Assembly (NCBI GenBank): GCA_937906165.1 | Contig: CALCYA010000094.1 | Location: 1-37,774 of the forward strand | Reading direction: 5' to 3' | Origin: an uncultured Bacteroidales bacterium | GTDB taxonomy: Bacteria > Bacteroidota > Bacteroidia > Bacteroidales > Bacteroidaceae | DNA length: 37,774 nucleotides | In this document: piece after piece, positions 1-8,199 of the stretch | Numbering within the stretch: position 1 is the stretch's first letter | Layout: each line of letters opens with the position of its first letter | Position numbers and translations under genes: made by a program | Notes under the pieces: model-generated | Databases searched by the model: none | What the model was told of the DNA's origin: nothing | The model's input: only the letters and a program-made list of their open reading frames with translations

Positions 1-111
1 AAAAGAATATAAGAGATTGTTTAATGTTTTGTCTGTGTTAAAAAGATATTCCCCCCTTTAGTTTGCAGGTGAACCAATATAACAGGAAAGCTGCTCCACT
101 GGCAAAACAAT

Positions 112-137
112 GGGGGAATGCCTCACGGCACTCCCCC
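112..137 (-). terminator. Hairpin terminator after rplQ
   Basis: Read on the minus strand, 137-127 (GGGGGAGTGCC) pairs with 122-112 with one mismatch around a 4-nt loop. It is followed by ATTGTTTTG, a weak U-rich tail. It lies 23 nt after the rplQ stop and probably ends the whole ribosomal super-operon. The remaining 111 bases to the window edge show no gene. Confidence 0.75.
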
Positions 138-160
138 ACATCTATTAAGTAAGTAATTAA

Positions 161-640
161 TTATTCTGCAACTGCTGGTGTAGATTCTTCTGTTGCAACA
201 GCGGCCTCAGCTACAGGAGCGTCAGCCTTCTTTGTTGAACGGCGACGACGTGTCTTCTTAGCCTGTGTCTTGGCCATGTTCTCATTGTAGTCAACGAGCT
301 CGATGAAACACATCTGGGCTGCGTCACCCAAACGTGTACCCAACTTGATTATACGTGTGTAACCGCCTGGGCGCTCAGCAACCTTTACCGAGATCTCCTT
401 GAAGAGCTCTGTAACGGCCTCCTTGCTCTGGAGGTAGCTGAATACTACACGACGAGAGTTGGTTGTATCGTCCTTTGACTTTGTAATGAGCGGCTCAACG
501 AACTTCTTCAGCTCTCTTGCCTTTGCGAGGGTCGTAGTGATTCTTTTGTGCATGATCAAAGAAACAGCCATGTTTGAAAGCATAGCCTTTCTGTGAGATG
601 CAGTACGGCCCAAATGATTAAAAGATTTCTTATGTCTCAT
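161..640 (-). CDS. rplQ: 50S ribosomal protein L17
   Basis: The 159-residue protein begins MRHKKSFNHLGRTASHR, the standard L17 N terminus. L17 binds 23S rRNA near the exit tunnel on the large subunit. The core spans about residues 1-118. It is followed by a tail with an RRRR cluster and then an Ala/Glu-rich end, which makes the protein clearly longer than the 127-residue E. coli form. Such tails are known in Bacteroidetes L17, though I cannot say what this one does. The gene follows rpoA by 2 nt and is the last gene of the alpha part of the operon. The ATG at 640 is unambiguous. Confidence 0.97.
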   Translation of the reverse strand: MRHKKSFNHLGRTASHRKAMLSNMAVSLIMHKRITTTLAKARELKKFVEPLITKSKDDTTNSRRVVFSYLQSKEAVTELFKEISVKVAERPGGYTRIIKLGTRLGDAAQMCFIELVDYNENMAKTQAKKTRRRRSTKKADAPVAEAAVATEESTPAVAE

Positions 641-642
641 AA

Positions 643-1635
643 TTATTCTTTGTCTAATTTATATTTTGAAATATCTGTTCCAAACGAAAGATTCAGACTC
701 TCGAGCAAATCATCAAGCTCAGTGAGCGATTTCTTACCGAAGTTGCGGAACTTGAGAAGGTCGGTCTTGTTGTACTGAACGAGCTGGCCGAGTGTCTCAA
801 CATCAGCAGCCTTCAAACAGTTGAGGGCACGTACTGAAAGGTTGAGGTCAACAAGCTTGCTCTTCAGCAACTGACGCATGTGCAGTACCTCCTCATCGAA
901 CTCCTCATTGCCGTCGATGTCAGAAGACTCGATAGCGATCTTCTCGTCAGAGAACAACATGAAGTGATAGATAAGGATTTTTGCAGCCTCCTTAAGAGCC
1001 TCCTTCGGGTGTATGGAACCGTCTGTTGTAATCTCAATAACCAAGCGGTCATAGTCGGTCTTCTGCTCTACGCGGAATGGCTCACGCTGGTAGTTGACAT
1101 TACGAATAGGAGTGTATATCGAGTCGATTGGAATCATAGTGGGTTCTGTACAGAACTCTCTGTTCTCATCAGCAGGAACATAACCGCGTCCCTTGTTGAT
1201 GCTGATCTCAATCTGCATTTTAGCCGACTCGTCGAGATGGCAAATGACTAACTCGGGATTTAACACTTCAAATCCTGTTAAATACTTACCAATCTCACCT
1301 GCAGTGAACACCTCGGTATTCTCTACATTGATTGAGACTTTCTCGGTTTCGAATTCCTCTACGATTCTTTTGAATCTTACCTTCTTAAGGTTGAGAATTA
1401 TGTTGGTAACATCCTCCTTGACACCTGGAACTGTTGCGAACTCGTGCTCGACACCGGCAATCTTGATGCAATTGATTGCGAAGCCTTCCAAAGAAGACAG
1501 CAAGATGCGACGGAGTGCGTTGCCCACGGTTGTTGCGAAACCAGGCTCCAAAGGACGGAACTCGAACTTGCCATAGAAGTCGGTTGCCTCCAACATTACC
1601 ACCTTGTCGGGTTTTTGAAATGTTAATATCGCCAT
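643..1635 (-). CDS. rpoA: DNA-directed RNA polymerase subunit alpha
   Basis: This 330-residue alpha subunit dimerises to nucleate assembly of RNA polymerase. The N-terminal domain (about 1-235) contains the dimerisation motif GNALRRILLSS. An acidic linker (DGNEEFDEE) leads into the C-terminal domain (about 250-320), whose helix-hairpin-helix motif (LNCLKAADVETLGQLV) contacts DNA and activators. The start is the ATG at 1635; two codons further upstream there is only a TTG. The gene lies between rpsD and rplQ, the usual alpha-operon order, with a 9-nt gap after rpsD, so polymerase and ribosome synthesis are linked in one transcript. Confidence 0.98.
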   Translation of the reverse strand: MAILTFQKPDKVVMLEATDFYGKFEFRPLEPGFATTVGNALRRILLSSLEGFAINCIKIAGVEHEFATVPGVKEDVTNIILNLKKVRFKRIVEEFETEKVSINVENTEVFTAGEIGKYLTGFEVLNPELVICHLDESAKMQIEISINKGRGYVPADENREFCTEPTMIPIDSIYTPIRNVNYQREPFRVEQKTDYDRLVIEITTDGSIHPKEALKEAAKILIYHFMLFSDEKIAIESSDIDGNEEFDEEVLHMRQLLKSKLVDLNLSVRALNCLKAADVETLGQLVQYNKTDLLKFRNFGKKSLTELDDLLESLNLSFGTDISKYKLDKE

Positions 1636-1644
1636 TATCAAATA

Positions 1645-2253
1645 TTAATTTTTGCTATACAACTCAACGATTAACTGCTCCTTGATGTTCTCGGGGATCT
1701 CTGAACGCTCAGGTACACTCAAGAACTTACCTGCCATCTCTGACTCATTCCACTCCAACCAAGGATACTTGCTGTGGTTGAGACCTGCCAATGAGTTCTG
1801 GATAACCTCAAGAGACTTAGAACGCTCGCGTACACCGATTACCTGACCAGGCTTGATGTGACGTGAAGGAATGTTACAAACCTTACCGTCAACGAGAATG
1901 TGGCAGTGGCTTACCAACTGACGTGCAGCTGCACGAGTAGGAGCGATACCCAAACGATAAACGATGTTGTCCAAGCGAGACTCAAGGTTCTGCAAGAGAA
2001 CCTCACCGGTAATACCGGGAGCCGAGTCAGCCTTCTTGAATGTATTACGGAACTGCTTCTCCAATACTCCGTATGTATATTTTGCTTTCTGCTTCTCTGC
2101 AAGCATGACACCATACTCCGAAGACTTGCGGCGACGGTTGTTACCGTGCTGGCCGGGAGCATAGTTCTTCTTAGAAAGCACTTTGTCTGCGCCAAAGATA
2201 GGCTCGCCGAAACGACGTGCTATCTTGCTTTTAGGTCCTGTATATCTAGCCAT
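1645..2253 (-). CDS. rpsD: 30S ribosomal protein S4
   Basis: The 202-residue protein starts MARYTGPKSKIARRFGEP, typical of S4, a primary 16S rRNA binder that nucleates small-subunit assembly. The S4 RNA-binding domain follows at about residues 93-155, visible as SRLDNIVYRLGIAPTR and HILVDGKVCNIPS. No CxxC zinc motif is present at the N terminus, so this is the zinc-free form. In E. coli S4 represses its own operon; nothing in this sequence proves the same here. The gene sits between rpsK and rpoA. Confidence 0.98.
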   Translation of the reverse strand: MARYTGPKSKIARRFGEPIFGADKVLSKKNYAPGQHGNNRRRKSSEYGVMLAEKQKAKYTYGVLEKQFRNTFKKADSAPGITGEVLLQNLESRLDNIVYRLGIAPTRAAARQLVSHCHILVDGKVCNIPSRHIKPGQVIGVRERSKSLEVIQNSLAGLNHSKYPWLEWNESEMAGKFLSVPERSEIPENIKEQLIVELYSKN

Positions 2254-2274
2254 TTTAAACTTCTTAAATAAAAA

Positions 2275-2664
2275 TTATACTCTTCTTCTCTTTGGAGGAC
2301 GGCATCCGTTGTGTGGCAATGGTGTTACGTCTATGATCTCTGTAACCTCGATACCTGCATTGTGTACAGTGCGGATTGCAGACTCACGACCGTTACCAGG
2401 TCCCTTAACATATGCCTTAACCTTGCGCAAGCCAAGATCGAAAGCGATCTTAGAGCAAGCCTCTGCTGCCATCTGAGCTGCATAAGGAGTGTTCTTCTTA
2501 GAACCTCTGAAGCCCATCTTACCTGCAGATGACCAAGAGATAACCTGTCCCTCATCATTTGCCAAACATACGATGATGTTGTTGAATGATGAATGAACGT
2601 GAAGCTGTCCATTGGCTCCAACCTTTACATTTCTTTTCTTTGTTGCAACTGTTTTCTTTGCCAT
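2275..2664 (-). CDS. rpsK: 30S ribosomal protein S11
   Basis: The protein has 129 residues. Family hallmarks are NNIIVCLANDEGQVISWSSAG in the middle, GPGNGRESAIRTV later on, and a basic proline-rich end, NGCRPPKRRRV. S11 sits on the platform of the 30S subunit near the mRNA exit and the Shine-Dalgarno helix region. The N terminus (MAKKTVATKKRNVK) is lysine-rich as usual. It follows rpsM by 12 nt and precedes rpsD by 21 nt, the conserved rpsM-rpsK-rpsD-rpoA order. Confidence 0.98.
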   Translation of the reverse strand: MAKKTVATKKRNVKVGANGQLHVHSSFNNIIVCLANDEGQVISWSSAGKMGFRGSKKNTPYAAQMAAEACSKIAFDLGLRKVKAYVKGPGNGRESAIRTVHNAGIEVTEIIDVTPLPHNGCRPPKRRRV

Positions 2665-2676
2665 ATTACTTACCTA

Positions 2677-3057
2677 TTATTTTGTAGCTTTTTTCTTGTT
2701 AGCAACTGTCTTCTTACGTCCCTTGCGTGTACGAGCGTTGTTCTTTGTGCTCTGACCACGAACCGGCAAACCGTTACGATGACGAATGCCACGATAGCAA
2801 CCGATATCCATCAGACGCTTGATGTTAAGCTGAATCTCTGAACGGAGGTCACCCTCTACTTTGTACTCTGCACCAATAACCTCACGGACTTTTGCTGCCA
2901 TATCATCGGTCCAATCCTGAACCTTGATGTCACGGTCAACACCTGCCTTGTCAAGGATCTTGGCTGCACTGCTGCGTCCGATACCATAGATGTATGTCAA
3001 CGCAATCTCTCCTCTTTTATTCTGAGGAATATCTACACCAACTATTCTTATAGCCAT
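2677..3057 (-). CDS. rpsM: 30S ribosomal protein S13
   Basis: This 126-residue protein begins MAIRIVGVDIPQNKRGEIAL. The helix-two-turn-helix RNA-binding part runs to about residue 90 and contains GCYRGIRHRNGLPVRGQ, the S13 signature. The basic C-terminal tail (KNNARTRKGRKKTVANKK) reaches the P-site tRNA in known structures. S13 lies at the head of the 30S subunit and makes bridges to the 50S. It is the first gene after rpmJ, with a 30-nt gap. Confidence 0.98.
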   Translation of the reverse strand: MAIRIVGVDIPQNKRGEIALTYIYGIGRSSAAKILDKAGVDRDIKVQDWTDDMAAKVREVIGAEYKVEGDLRSEIQLNIKRLMDIGCYRGIRHRNGLPVRGQSTKNNARTRKGRKKTVANKKKATK

Positions 3058-3087
3058 ATACGAATATATTTTTAATTACTACTTTAA

Positions 3088-3204
3088 TTACCCCTGACGC
3101 AGTTTGAACTTGGGATTCTTCTTGTTAATCAAATACAAACGACCGTTTCTGCGAACGATTTTGCAGTCTGGGGTGCGTTTCTTAATAGATGCTTTAACTT
3201 TCAT
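3088..3204 (-). CDS. rpmJ: 50S ribosomal protein L36, zinc-free type
   Basis: A 38-codon gene read from the ATG at 3204 to the TAA at 3088, encoding MKVKASIKKRTPDCKIVRRN followed by GRLYLINKKNPKFKLRQG. It matches L36 over its entire length. L36 is the smallest large-subunit protein. The zinc-binding form has three Cys and one His; here only the Cys at residue 14 remains and the other positions are Thr/Pro, Asn and Phe, so it should not bind zinc. It lies 13 nt after infA, the usual infA-rpmJ-rpsM order. Confidence 0.95.
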   Translation of the reverse strand: MKVKASIKKRTPDCKIVRRNGRLYLINKKNPKFKLRQG

Positions 3205-3217
3205 AATATATTGTTTT

Positions 3218-3436
3218 TTATTTATATCGGAATACGATTCTACCTTTAGTCAAATCATAAGGTGACATCTCTATTCTTACTTTGTCACCAGGCAGTATCT
3301 TAATGTAGTGCATTCTCATCTTACCCGAAATGTGGGCAATCACCTCATGACCGTTCTGGAGTTCAACCCTGAACATCGCATTTGACAATGCCTCTACAAT
3401 AGTACCGTCTTGCTCAATAGCATTTTGTTTAGCCAT
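3218..3436 (-). CDS. infA: Translation initiation factor IF-1
   Basis: The 72-residue protein is a single S1-like OB fold, full length for IF-1. The typical core is FRVELQNGHEVIAHISGKMR, followed by ILPGDKVRIEMSPYDLTKGR and the basic end IVFRYK. IF-1 occupies the ribosomal A site during initiation and supports IF-2 and IF-3. The gene starts 1 nt after the map stop codon, so the two are probably translationally coupled, and it is followed by rpmJ. Confidence 0.98.
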   Translation of the reverse strand: MAKQNAIEQDGTIVEALSNAMFRVELQNGHEVIAHISGKMRMHYIKILPGDKVRIEMSPYDLTKGRIVFRYK

Positions 3437-3437
3437 A

Positions 3438-4235
3438 TCAATAACCTTTCTTTCTTAAAACTTCTTCTACAAACTCGAACGATGATAATATATCGGCACC
3501 GTTTTTACCGACCGCTACAGTATGCTCGAAATGCGCCGCGTTCTTCCTGTCACGCGTCCTTACCGTCCAACCGTCACGCTCCATAAATATCTGACGTTTA
3601 CCGAGCGTAATCATCGGCTCTATGGCAATACACATTCCCTGTCGCAACTGAAGGCCGTTACCGCGGCGTCCATAGTTGGGTACCTCGGGAGCCTCGTGCA
3701 TATTGCGACCGATACCGTGGCCTACAAATTCACGCACGACACCGTAACCGTTCTGCTCGCAGTGTGTCTGCACAGCATTGCCGATATCTCCTAAACGGCG
3801 TCCGTGAACTGCATTTTCAATACCTTTGTAAAGAGACTCCTCTGTAACACGGAGCAACTTCTTAGTCTCCTCATCGACCTCACCTACACAAAAGGTGTAG
3901 CAAGAATCTCCACAGAACCCGTCAAGCAATGTTCCACAGTCGACCGACACAATATCGCCCTCCTTAAGAGGAACATCATTTGGAATTCCGTGCACTACAA
4001 CATCGTTCACCGATGCACAGATAGAACCCGGGAACGGAACTCCCTCATGATTGGGATAACCCTTGAATGTGGGAATCGCCCCGTTATCGCGGATAAACTC
4101 CTCGGCAACCCTGTCGAGCTGCTTTGTTGTCACTCCCGGCTCTATTATCTTAGCTACTTCGGCAAGCGCCTTGCCTACAAGCAGATTTGCCTGCCGAAGT
4201 AGTTCAATCTCTTCTGATGTCTTAAGAAATATCAT
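3438..4235 (-). CDS. map: Methionine aminopeptidase, type I
   Basis: This 265-residue enzyme removes the initiator methionine from nascent proteins. The five metal ligands of the pita-bread fold are present: D99 (SVDCG), D110 (CGDSC), H173 (VGHGIG), E206 (AIEPM) and E237 (FEHT). H82 (VVHGIP) is the second-shell catalytic histidine. There is no N-terminal zinc finger, so it is the short bacterial type. I chose the ATG at 4235 (MIFLKTSEE); the frame could open at a TTG four codons upstream, but family members start at MIFLK. It lies between secY and infA. Confidence 0.97.
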   Translation of the reverse strand: MIFLKTSEEIELLRQANLLVGKALAEVAKIIEPGVTTKQLDRVAEEFIRDNGAIPTFKGYPNHEGVPFPGSICASVNDVVVHGIPNDVPLKEGDIVSVDCGTLLDGFCGDSCYTFCVGEVDEETKKLLRVTEESLYKGIENAVHGRRLGDIGNAVQTHCEQNGYGVVREFVGHGIGRNMHEAPEVPNYGRRGNGLQLRQGMCIAIEPMITLGKRQIFMERDGWTVRTRDRKNAAHFEHTVAVGKNGADILSSFEFVEEVLRKKGY

Positions 4236-4252
4236 TTCTAAGCTCAAACAAA

Positions 4253-5599
4253 TTATCCTACACGACCCTTGATTCGACCTGAGCTCAACAAGCCATCATA
4301 GTGTCTCATCAAAAGGTGGCTCTCAACCTGCTGGAGTGTGTCAAGGACAACACCTACAAGAATGAGGAGCGATGTACCTCCGAAGAAACTTGCGAAGCCC
4401 TGCTGAACACCGAACATTCCAGCAAATGCGGGAAGAATTGCGATGAGCGCCAAGAAAAGCGCACCAGGAAGGGTCAAGCGTGTCATAATCGTATCAATAT
4501 ATTCTGCTGTGGGTTTGCCCGGCTTGATACCTGGGATAAATCCATTGTTACGCTTCATGTCCTCAGCCATCTGAACAGGGTTGATTGTGATAGCTGTGTA
4601 GAAGAATGTAAACAATATGATAAGTGATGCAAATATCAAGTTATACAACCAGCTTGTGTAGTCGCCAAGGAGCATCATGAACTTTGAAGGCTCCTCTGAA
4701 CCGTAACCGAAGATTGCGATGGGGATGAACATGATTGCCTGAGCAAAGATGATCGGCATCACATTGGCAGCATTTACCTTAAGAGGCAGATACTGACGCG
4801 CACCGGAAACAGTAGCACCACCGGCTGACTGCTTTGCATACTGCACGGGAACCTTACGGGTACCGCGCAACAACGCAACAGCTGCACACATTACCAGAAT
4901 CAGGAATACAACCTCGACAAGGAGTGCAATGACACCACCACCGGCAGCACCCTCAGTTCTTGAGAAGAACTCCTGGAGGAAAGACTCAGGCAGACGTGCA
5001 ATGATACCGATCATAATGATCAATGAGATACCGTTGCCAAGGCCCTTGTCTGTGATACGCTCACCCAACCAGAGGATGAACATACTACCTGCAGCAAGGA
5101 TGATGGTTGATGTCACCATGAAAACTCCCATATCTACAGCCGGAGATATTGCACCGCCAGCTGTATATCTCAAGTTAGCCAGATAAGAGGGAGCCTGCAA
5201 GAGAAGGATCAGTATAGTCAAGTAACGAGTATACTGGTTCATCTTGCGGCGACCGCTCTCGCCCTCGCGCTGCATCTTCTGGAAATAAGGTACAGCGATA
5301 GAGAGCAACTGGATAACGATAGATGCCGAGATGTAGGGCATAATACCCAGGGCAAAGATTGATGCATTAGAGAATGCACCACCCGAGAACATATCAAGCA
5401 GAGACATCAAACCTTCACTCGTTTGATTTTTAAGATTTGCAAGTGCCGATGTGTCGATACCTGGAAGAACAACGAAAGAACCGAAACGGTAGATTGCCAC
5501 AAAAAGCAATGTGATACCGATGCGGACCCTGAGGTCTTCTACTTTCCAGATGTTCTTTATTGTCTGGACGAATTTATGGTTTGATTGTTTATTTGCCAT
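4253..5599 (-). CDS. secY: Protein translocase subunit SecY
   Basis: SecY is the channel-forming subunit of the SecYEG translocon in the inner membrane. The 448-residue protein has about ten hydrophobic segments, starting near residues 28-48 (ITLLFVAIYRFGSFVVLPGI). Recognisable parts are the plug region after it, ISASIVIQLLSIAVPYFQKM with the following QREGESGRRK loop, and RLTLPGALFLALIAILP near the end. It follows rplO by 3 nt and precedes map. Co-transcription with ribosomal proteins matches translocon supply to ribosome supply. Confidence 0.98.
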   Translation of the reverse strand: MANKQSNHKFVQTIKNIWKVEDLRVRIGITLLFVAIYRFGSFVVLPGIDTSALANLKNQTSEGLMSLLDMFSGGAFSNASIFALGIMPYISASIVIQLLSIAVPYFQKMQREGESGRRKMNQYTRYLTILILLLQAPSYLANLRYTAGGAISPAVDMGVFMVTSTIILAAGSMFILWLGERITDKGLGNGISLIIMIGIIARLPESFLQEFFSRTEGAAGGGVIALLVEVVFLILVMCAAVALLRGTRKVPVQYAKQSAGGATVSGARQYLPLKVNAANVMPIIFAQAIMFIPIAIFGYGSEEPSKFMMLLGDYTSWLYNLIFASLIILFTFFYTAITINPVQMAEDMKRNNGFIPGIKPGKPTAEYIDTIMTRLTLPGALFLALIAILPAFAGMFGVQQGFASFFGGTSLLILVGVVLDTLQQVESHLLMRHYDGLLSSGRIKGRVG

Positions 5600-5602
5600 T
5601 TT

Positions 5603-6049
5603 TTAAAGCTTTACTACTGTTCCACCTGCAGCCTCAATAGCCTCAACAGCCTTCTGAGAGAAAGCGTGAGCCTCTACTGTCAACTTGGCAGTCAATGTGC
5701 CGTTAGCAAGAATCTTAACCAACTGGTTTGAAGATACGAAGCCGGCAGCAACAAGTGCCTGAATGTTGATAGTCTCCAAAGACTTGCTCTCGGCAAGAGC
5801 CTGGAGAGTAGAGAGGTTGATAGCCTTGTACTCTACACGATTGATATTTTTGAAGCCGTACTTAGGTACACGACGTTGCAAAGGCATCTGACCACCCTCG
5901 AAACCGATCTTCTTGCTGTAGCCGGAACGAGACTTAGCACCCTTGTGACCACGAGTAGAAGTACCACCTCTACCAGATCCGGTACCACGACCAATTCTTT
6001 TGCGTGCCTTGACAGCGCCCTCGGCAGGCTTAAGATTATTTAATTTCAT
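5603..6049 (-). CDS. rplO: 50S ribosomal protein L15
   Basis: The protein has 148 residues and starts MKLNNLKPAEGAVKARKR. Next comes the long glycine- and arginine-rich extension (RIGRGTGSGRGGTSTRGHKG) that penetrates 23S rRNA, and then the globular domain with GFEGGQMPLQRRVPKYGF. The C-terminal part (VEAHAFSQKAVEAIEAAGGT) is typical. The ATG at 6049 is preferred over an in-frame TTG two codons upstream. It sits between rpmD and secY, as in most bacteria. Confidence 0.97.
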   Translation of the reverse strand: MKLNNLKPAEGAVKARKRIGRGTGSGRGGTSTRGHKGAKSRSGYSKKIGFEGGQMPLQRRVPKYGFKNINRVEYKAINLSTLQALAESKSLETINIQALVAAGFVSSNQLVKILANGTLTAKLTVEAHAFSQKAVEAIEAAGGTVVKL

Positions 6050-6072
6050 AGTCAAATTCTTTTTTAAATTAA

Positions 6073-6252
6073 TTACTCTTCAACAATGGCAACCAAATGC
6101 TGAACCTTCCTAATCATTCCGCGGATAGAGGCGTTATCAGGACGCTCAACAACCTTATTCATCTTTGTAAGGCCAAGAGCATCAAGAGTAAGCTTCTGAG
6201 TCTTAGGAGCACCAATGCGACTTTTTACCTGTTTGATTTTAATTGTAGCCAT
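6073..6252 (-). CDS. rpmD: 50S ribosomal protein L30
   Basis: A small 59-residue gene from the ATG at 6252 to the TAA at 6073. The protein starts MATIKIKQVKSRIGAPKTQK, continues with LTLDALGLTKMNKVVERPDN and ends RKVQHLVAIVEE. It covers the whole L30 fold (ferredoxin-like, 58-60 residues). L30 binds 23S rRNA on the large subunit. The gene follows rpsE by 11 nt and precedes rplO by 23 nt, the canonical rpsE-rpmD-rplO order. Confidence 0.96.
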   Translation of the reverse strand: MATIKIKQVKSRIGAPKTQKLTLDALGLTKMNKVVERPDNASIRGMIRKVQHLVAIVEE

Positions 6253-6263
6253 AGTAAACCTCC

Positions 6264-6779
6264 TTATCCGTTAAATACCTTACTCATACTAACACCTCTG
6301 TTCTGTGCTACCATGCGTGCGTCACGCATCTCGCTCAGGGCTGCAATTGTAGCCTTAACCAAGTTGTGTGGGTTAGAAGAACCCTTAGACTTAGCCAAAA
6401 CGTCAGTAATACCTACACTCTCAAGAACGGCACGCATCGCACCACCGGCAACTACTCCGGTACCGTGTGAAGCAGGCTTGATGAAAACCTCTGCACCACC
6501 GAAGTGAGCTGACTGCTCGTGAGGAACAGTTCCCTTGAGCACGGGTACGCGAACCAAGTTCTTCTTAGCTGCCTCTACGCCCTTGGCAATAGCTGCAGTT
6601 ACCTCGCTTGCCTTACCAAGACCGTAACCGATGATGCCATTCTCGTTACCTACAACAACAATTGCAGAGAAGCTGAATGTACGACCACCCTTAGTAACCT
6701 TAGTTACACGGTTGATAGCAACCAATCTATCTTTCAATTCAACGTCGTTTGCGACTTTTACTCTATTATTAACTGCCAT
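6264..6779 (-). CDS. rpsE: 30S ribosomal protein S5
   Basis: S5 lies at the mRNA entrance of the 30S subunit and affects decoding fidelity. The 171-residue protein has the double-stranded RNA-binding-like N-terminal domain (DRLVAINRVTKVTKGGRTFS, then VVVGNENGIIGYGLGKASEV) and the C-terminal domain with FIKPASHGTGVVAGGAMRAV and SKGSSNPHNLVKAT. I chose the ATG at 6779 (MAVNNRVKV). Another ATG at 6785 overlaps the rplR stop codon (TAATG) and would add two residues; either may be used. Confidence 0.97.
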   Translation of the reverse strand: MAVNNRVKVANDVELKDRLVAINRVTKVTKGGRTFSFSAIVVVGNENGIIGYGLGKASEVTAAIAKGVEAAKKNLVRVPVLKGTVPHEQSAHFGGAEVFIKPASHGTGVVAGGAMRAVLESVGITDVLAKSKGSSNPHNLVKATIAALSEMRDARMVAQNRGVSMSKVFNG

Positions 6780-6784
6780 ATTCA

Positions 6785-7126
6785 TTAGAATTTAAGACCT
6801 CCATTACGTGCAGCATCAGCCACTTCCTTAACTCTTCCGTGGTAGAGGTAACCGTTACGGTCGAAAACAACTGCTGTGATACCAGCCTCGATTGCCTTCT
6901 TTGCGATCATCTCACCTACCTTAGCAGCCTGCTCCTTCTTGGGCATTGCCTCAAGACCGAGAGAAGATGCTGCAGCCAATGTGCGACCTGTCTGGTCATT
7001 AATTATCTGAACATAGATCTGCTTGTTGCTGCGGAAAACGCTCATACGAGGACGCTCGGCAACACCTGAAATCTTGTTGCGCACTCTATATTTAATCTTG
7101 GTACGTCTTTCTATTTTTGTTGTCAT
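6785..7126 (-). CDS. rplR: 50S ribosomal protein L18
   Basis: L18 binds 5S rRNA in the central protuberance. The protein is 113 residues. It has a basic N terminus (MTTKIERRTKIKYRVRNKI), the strand motif RPRMSVFRSNKQIYVQIIND, and the family end AVVFDRNGYLYHGRVKEVAD followed by AARNGGLKF. It follows rplF by 20 nt, and its stop overlaps an upstream candidate start of rpsE, suggesting coupling. Confidence 0.98.
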   Translation of the reverse strand: MTTKIERRTKIKYRVRNKISGVAERPRMSVFRSNKQIYVQIINDQTGRTLAAASSLGLEAMPKKEQAAKVGEMIAKKAIEAGITAVVFDRNGYLYHGRVKEVADAARNGGLKF

Positions 7127-7146
7127 ATGCTTACAGTTTTACTAAA

Positions 7147-7725
7147 TTATTTCGCACCTGCTGACTTACCAGACTTGCGGCGAATAACCTCACCAACAAA
7201 CTTAACACCCTTACCCTTATATGGCTCTGGCTTGCGGAACGAGCGGATCTTGGCACAAATAAGACCAAGAAGCTCCTTATTGCAAGACTCCAGGATGATA
7301 AGAGGGTTCTTATTTCTCTCAGACTTAGTCTCAATCTTAACCTCTGCAGGGAACTGCATGTAGATTGGGTGAGTAAAACCAAGCAACAACTCGATAGCAT
7401 TGTTAGGTTTATCGTTCACACGATAACCAACACCAACAAGCTCAAGCTCTTTGCGGAAACCGGCAGAAACACCGATAACCATATTATTGATGAGCGCGCG
7501 GTAGAGACCGTGATAAGCGTGCTGCTGCTTTGTAGCCTCAGCATAAGTTTCACAATCAGCGTACTTCACTGTGAGGGTACCATCCTCAACTGCAATAGCG
7601 ATAGATGGATCTACCTTCTGTGAGAGCTCACCTTTAGGACCTTTTACAGTAATTACGTTCTCGTCACTAACAGCAACGGTAACGCCAGCGGGAATACTAA
7701 TGGGTAATTTACCAATTCTAGACAT
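7147..7725 (-). CDS. rplF: 50S ribosomal protein L6
   Basis: The 192-residue protein starts MSRIGKLPISIPAGVTV. It has the two repeated L6 domains (about 1-80 and 85-175). The second ends in the rRNA-binding signature RSFRKPEPYKGKGVKF, followed by VIRRKSGKSAGAK. L6 sits close to the sarcin-ricin loop and the factor-binding site. The gene lies between rpsH and rplR in the spc-type order. Confidence 0.98.
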   Translation of the reverse strand: MSRIGKLPISIPAGVTVAVSDENVITVKGPKGELSQKVDPSIAIAVEDGTLTVKYADCETYAEATKQQHAYHGLYRALINNMVIGVSAGFRKELELVGVGYRVNDKPNNAIELLLGFTHPIYMQFPAEVKIETKSERNKNPLIILESCNKELLGLICAKIRSFRKPEPYKGKGVKFVGEVIRRKSGKSAGAK

Positions 7726-7741
7726 TGCTCAATCCTCCTTA

Positions 7742-8137
7742 TTAGTAGACATAGCAGAGAACCTCACCACCGATCTTCTCAGTAGCTGCCTCCTTGTCTG
7801 TCATTACACCTTTGGATGTCGACAAAATAGCGATACCCAATCCATTGATCACTCTGGGCATATCTTTGTATCCCGTATAACGACGCAAACCTGGTGAAGA
7901 AACGCGAACAAGGTTCTTGATAGCGTTCACTTTGTTAACAGCGTCGTACTTCAAGGCAATCTTGATTGTGCCTTGTGGGCCATCCTCAACAAACTTGTAG
8001 TTCAAGATGTAACCCTTCTCAAAAAGAATCTTGGTGATTTCCTTCTTGAGGTTAGAGGCAGGAACTTCAACCACTCTGTGCTTAGCTTGAATGGCATTTC
8101 TCAACCTCGTCAAATAATCTGCAATAGGATCTGTCAT
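7742..8137 (-). CDS. rpsH: 30S ribosomal protein S8
   Basis: The protein has 131 residues. S8 binds the central domain of 16S rRNA, and in E. coli it represses the spc operon by binding its mRNA. The start is taken as the ATG at 8137 (MTDPIADYLTRLRNAIQAKH). The open frame continues upstream but that extension is not S8-like. Family features are RVSSPGLRRYTGYKDMPRV and the C-terminal GIAILSTSKGVMTDKEA followed by GGEVLCYVY. The gap to rpsN is 62 nt, one of the longer gaps in this half of the operon. Confidence 0.97.
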   Translation of the reverse strand: MTDPIADYLTRLRNAIQAKHRVVEVPASNLKKEITKILFEKGYILNYKFVEDGPQGTIKIALKYDAVNKVNAIKNLVRVSSPGLRRYTGYKDMPRVINGLGIAILSTSKGVMTDKEAATEKIGGEVLCYVY

Positions 8138-8199
8138 AAAAATTAATTTTAAATTGATCAGGACTTCCCTGACAATATTTATATTAAACACTCAAAAAA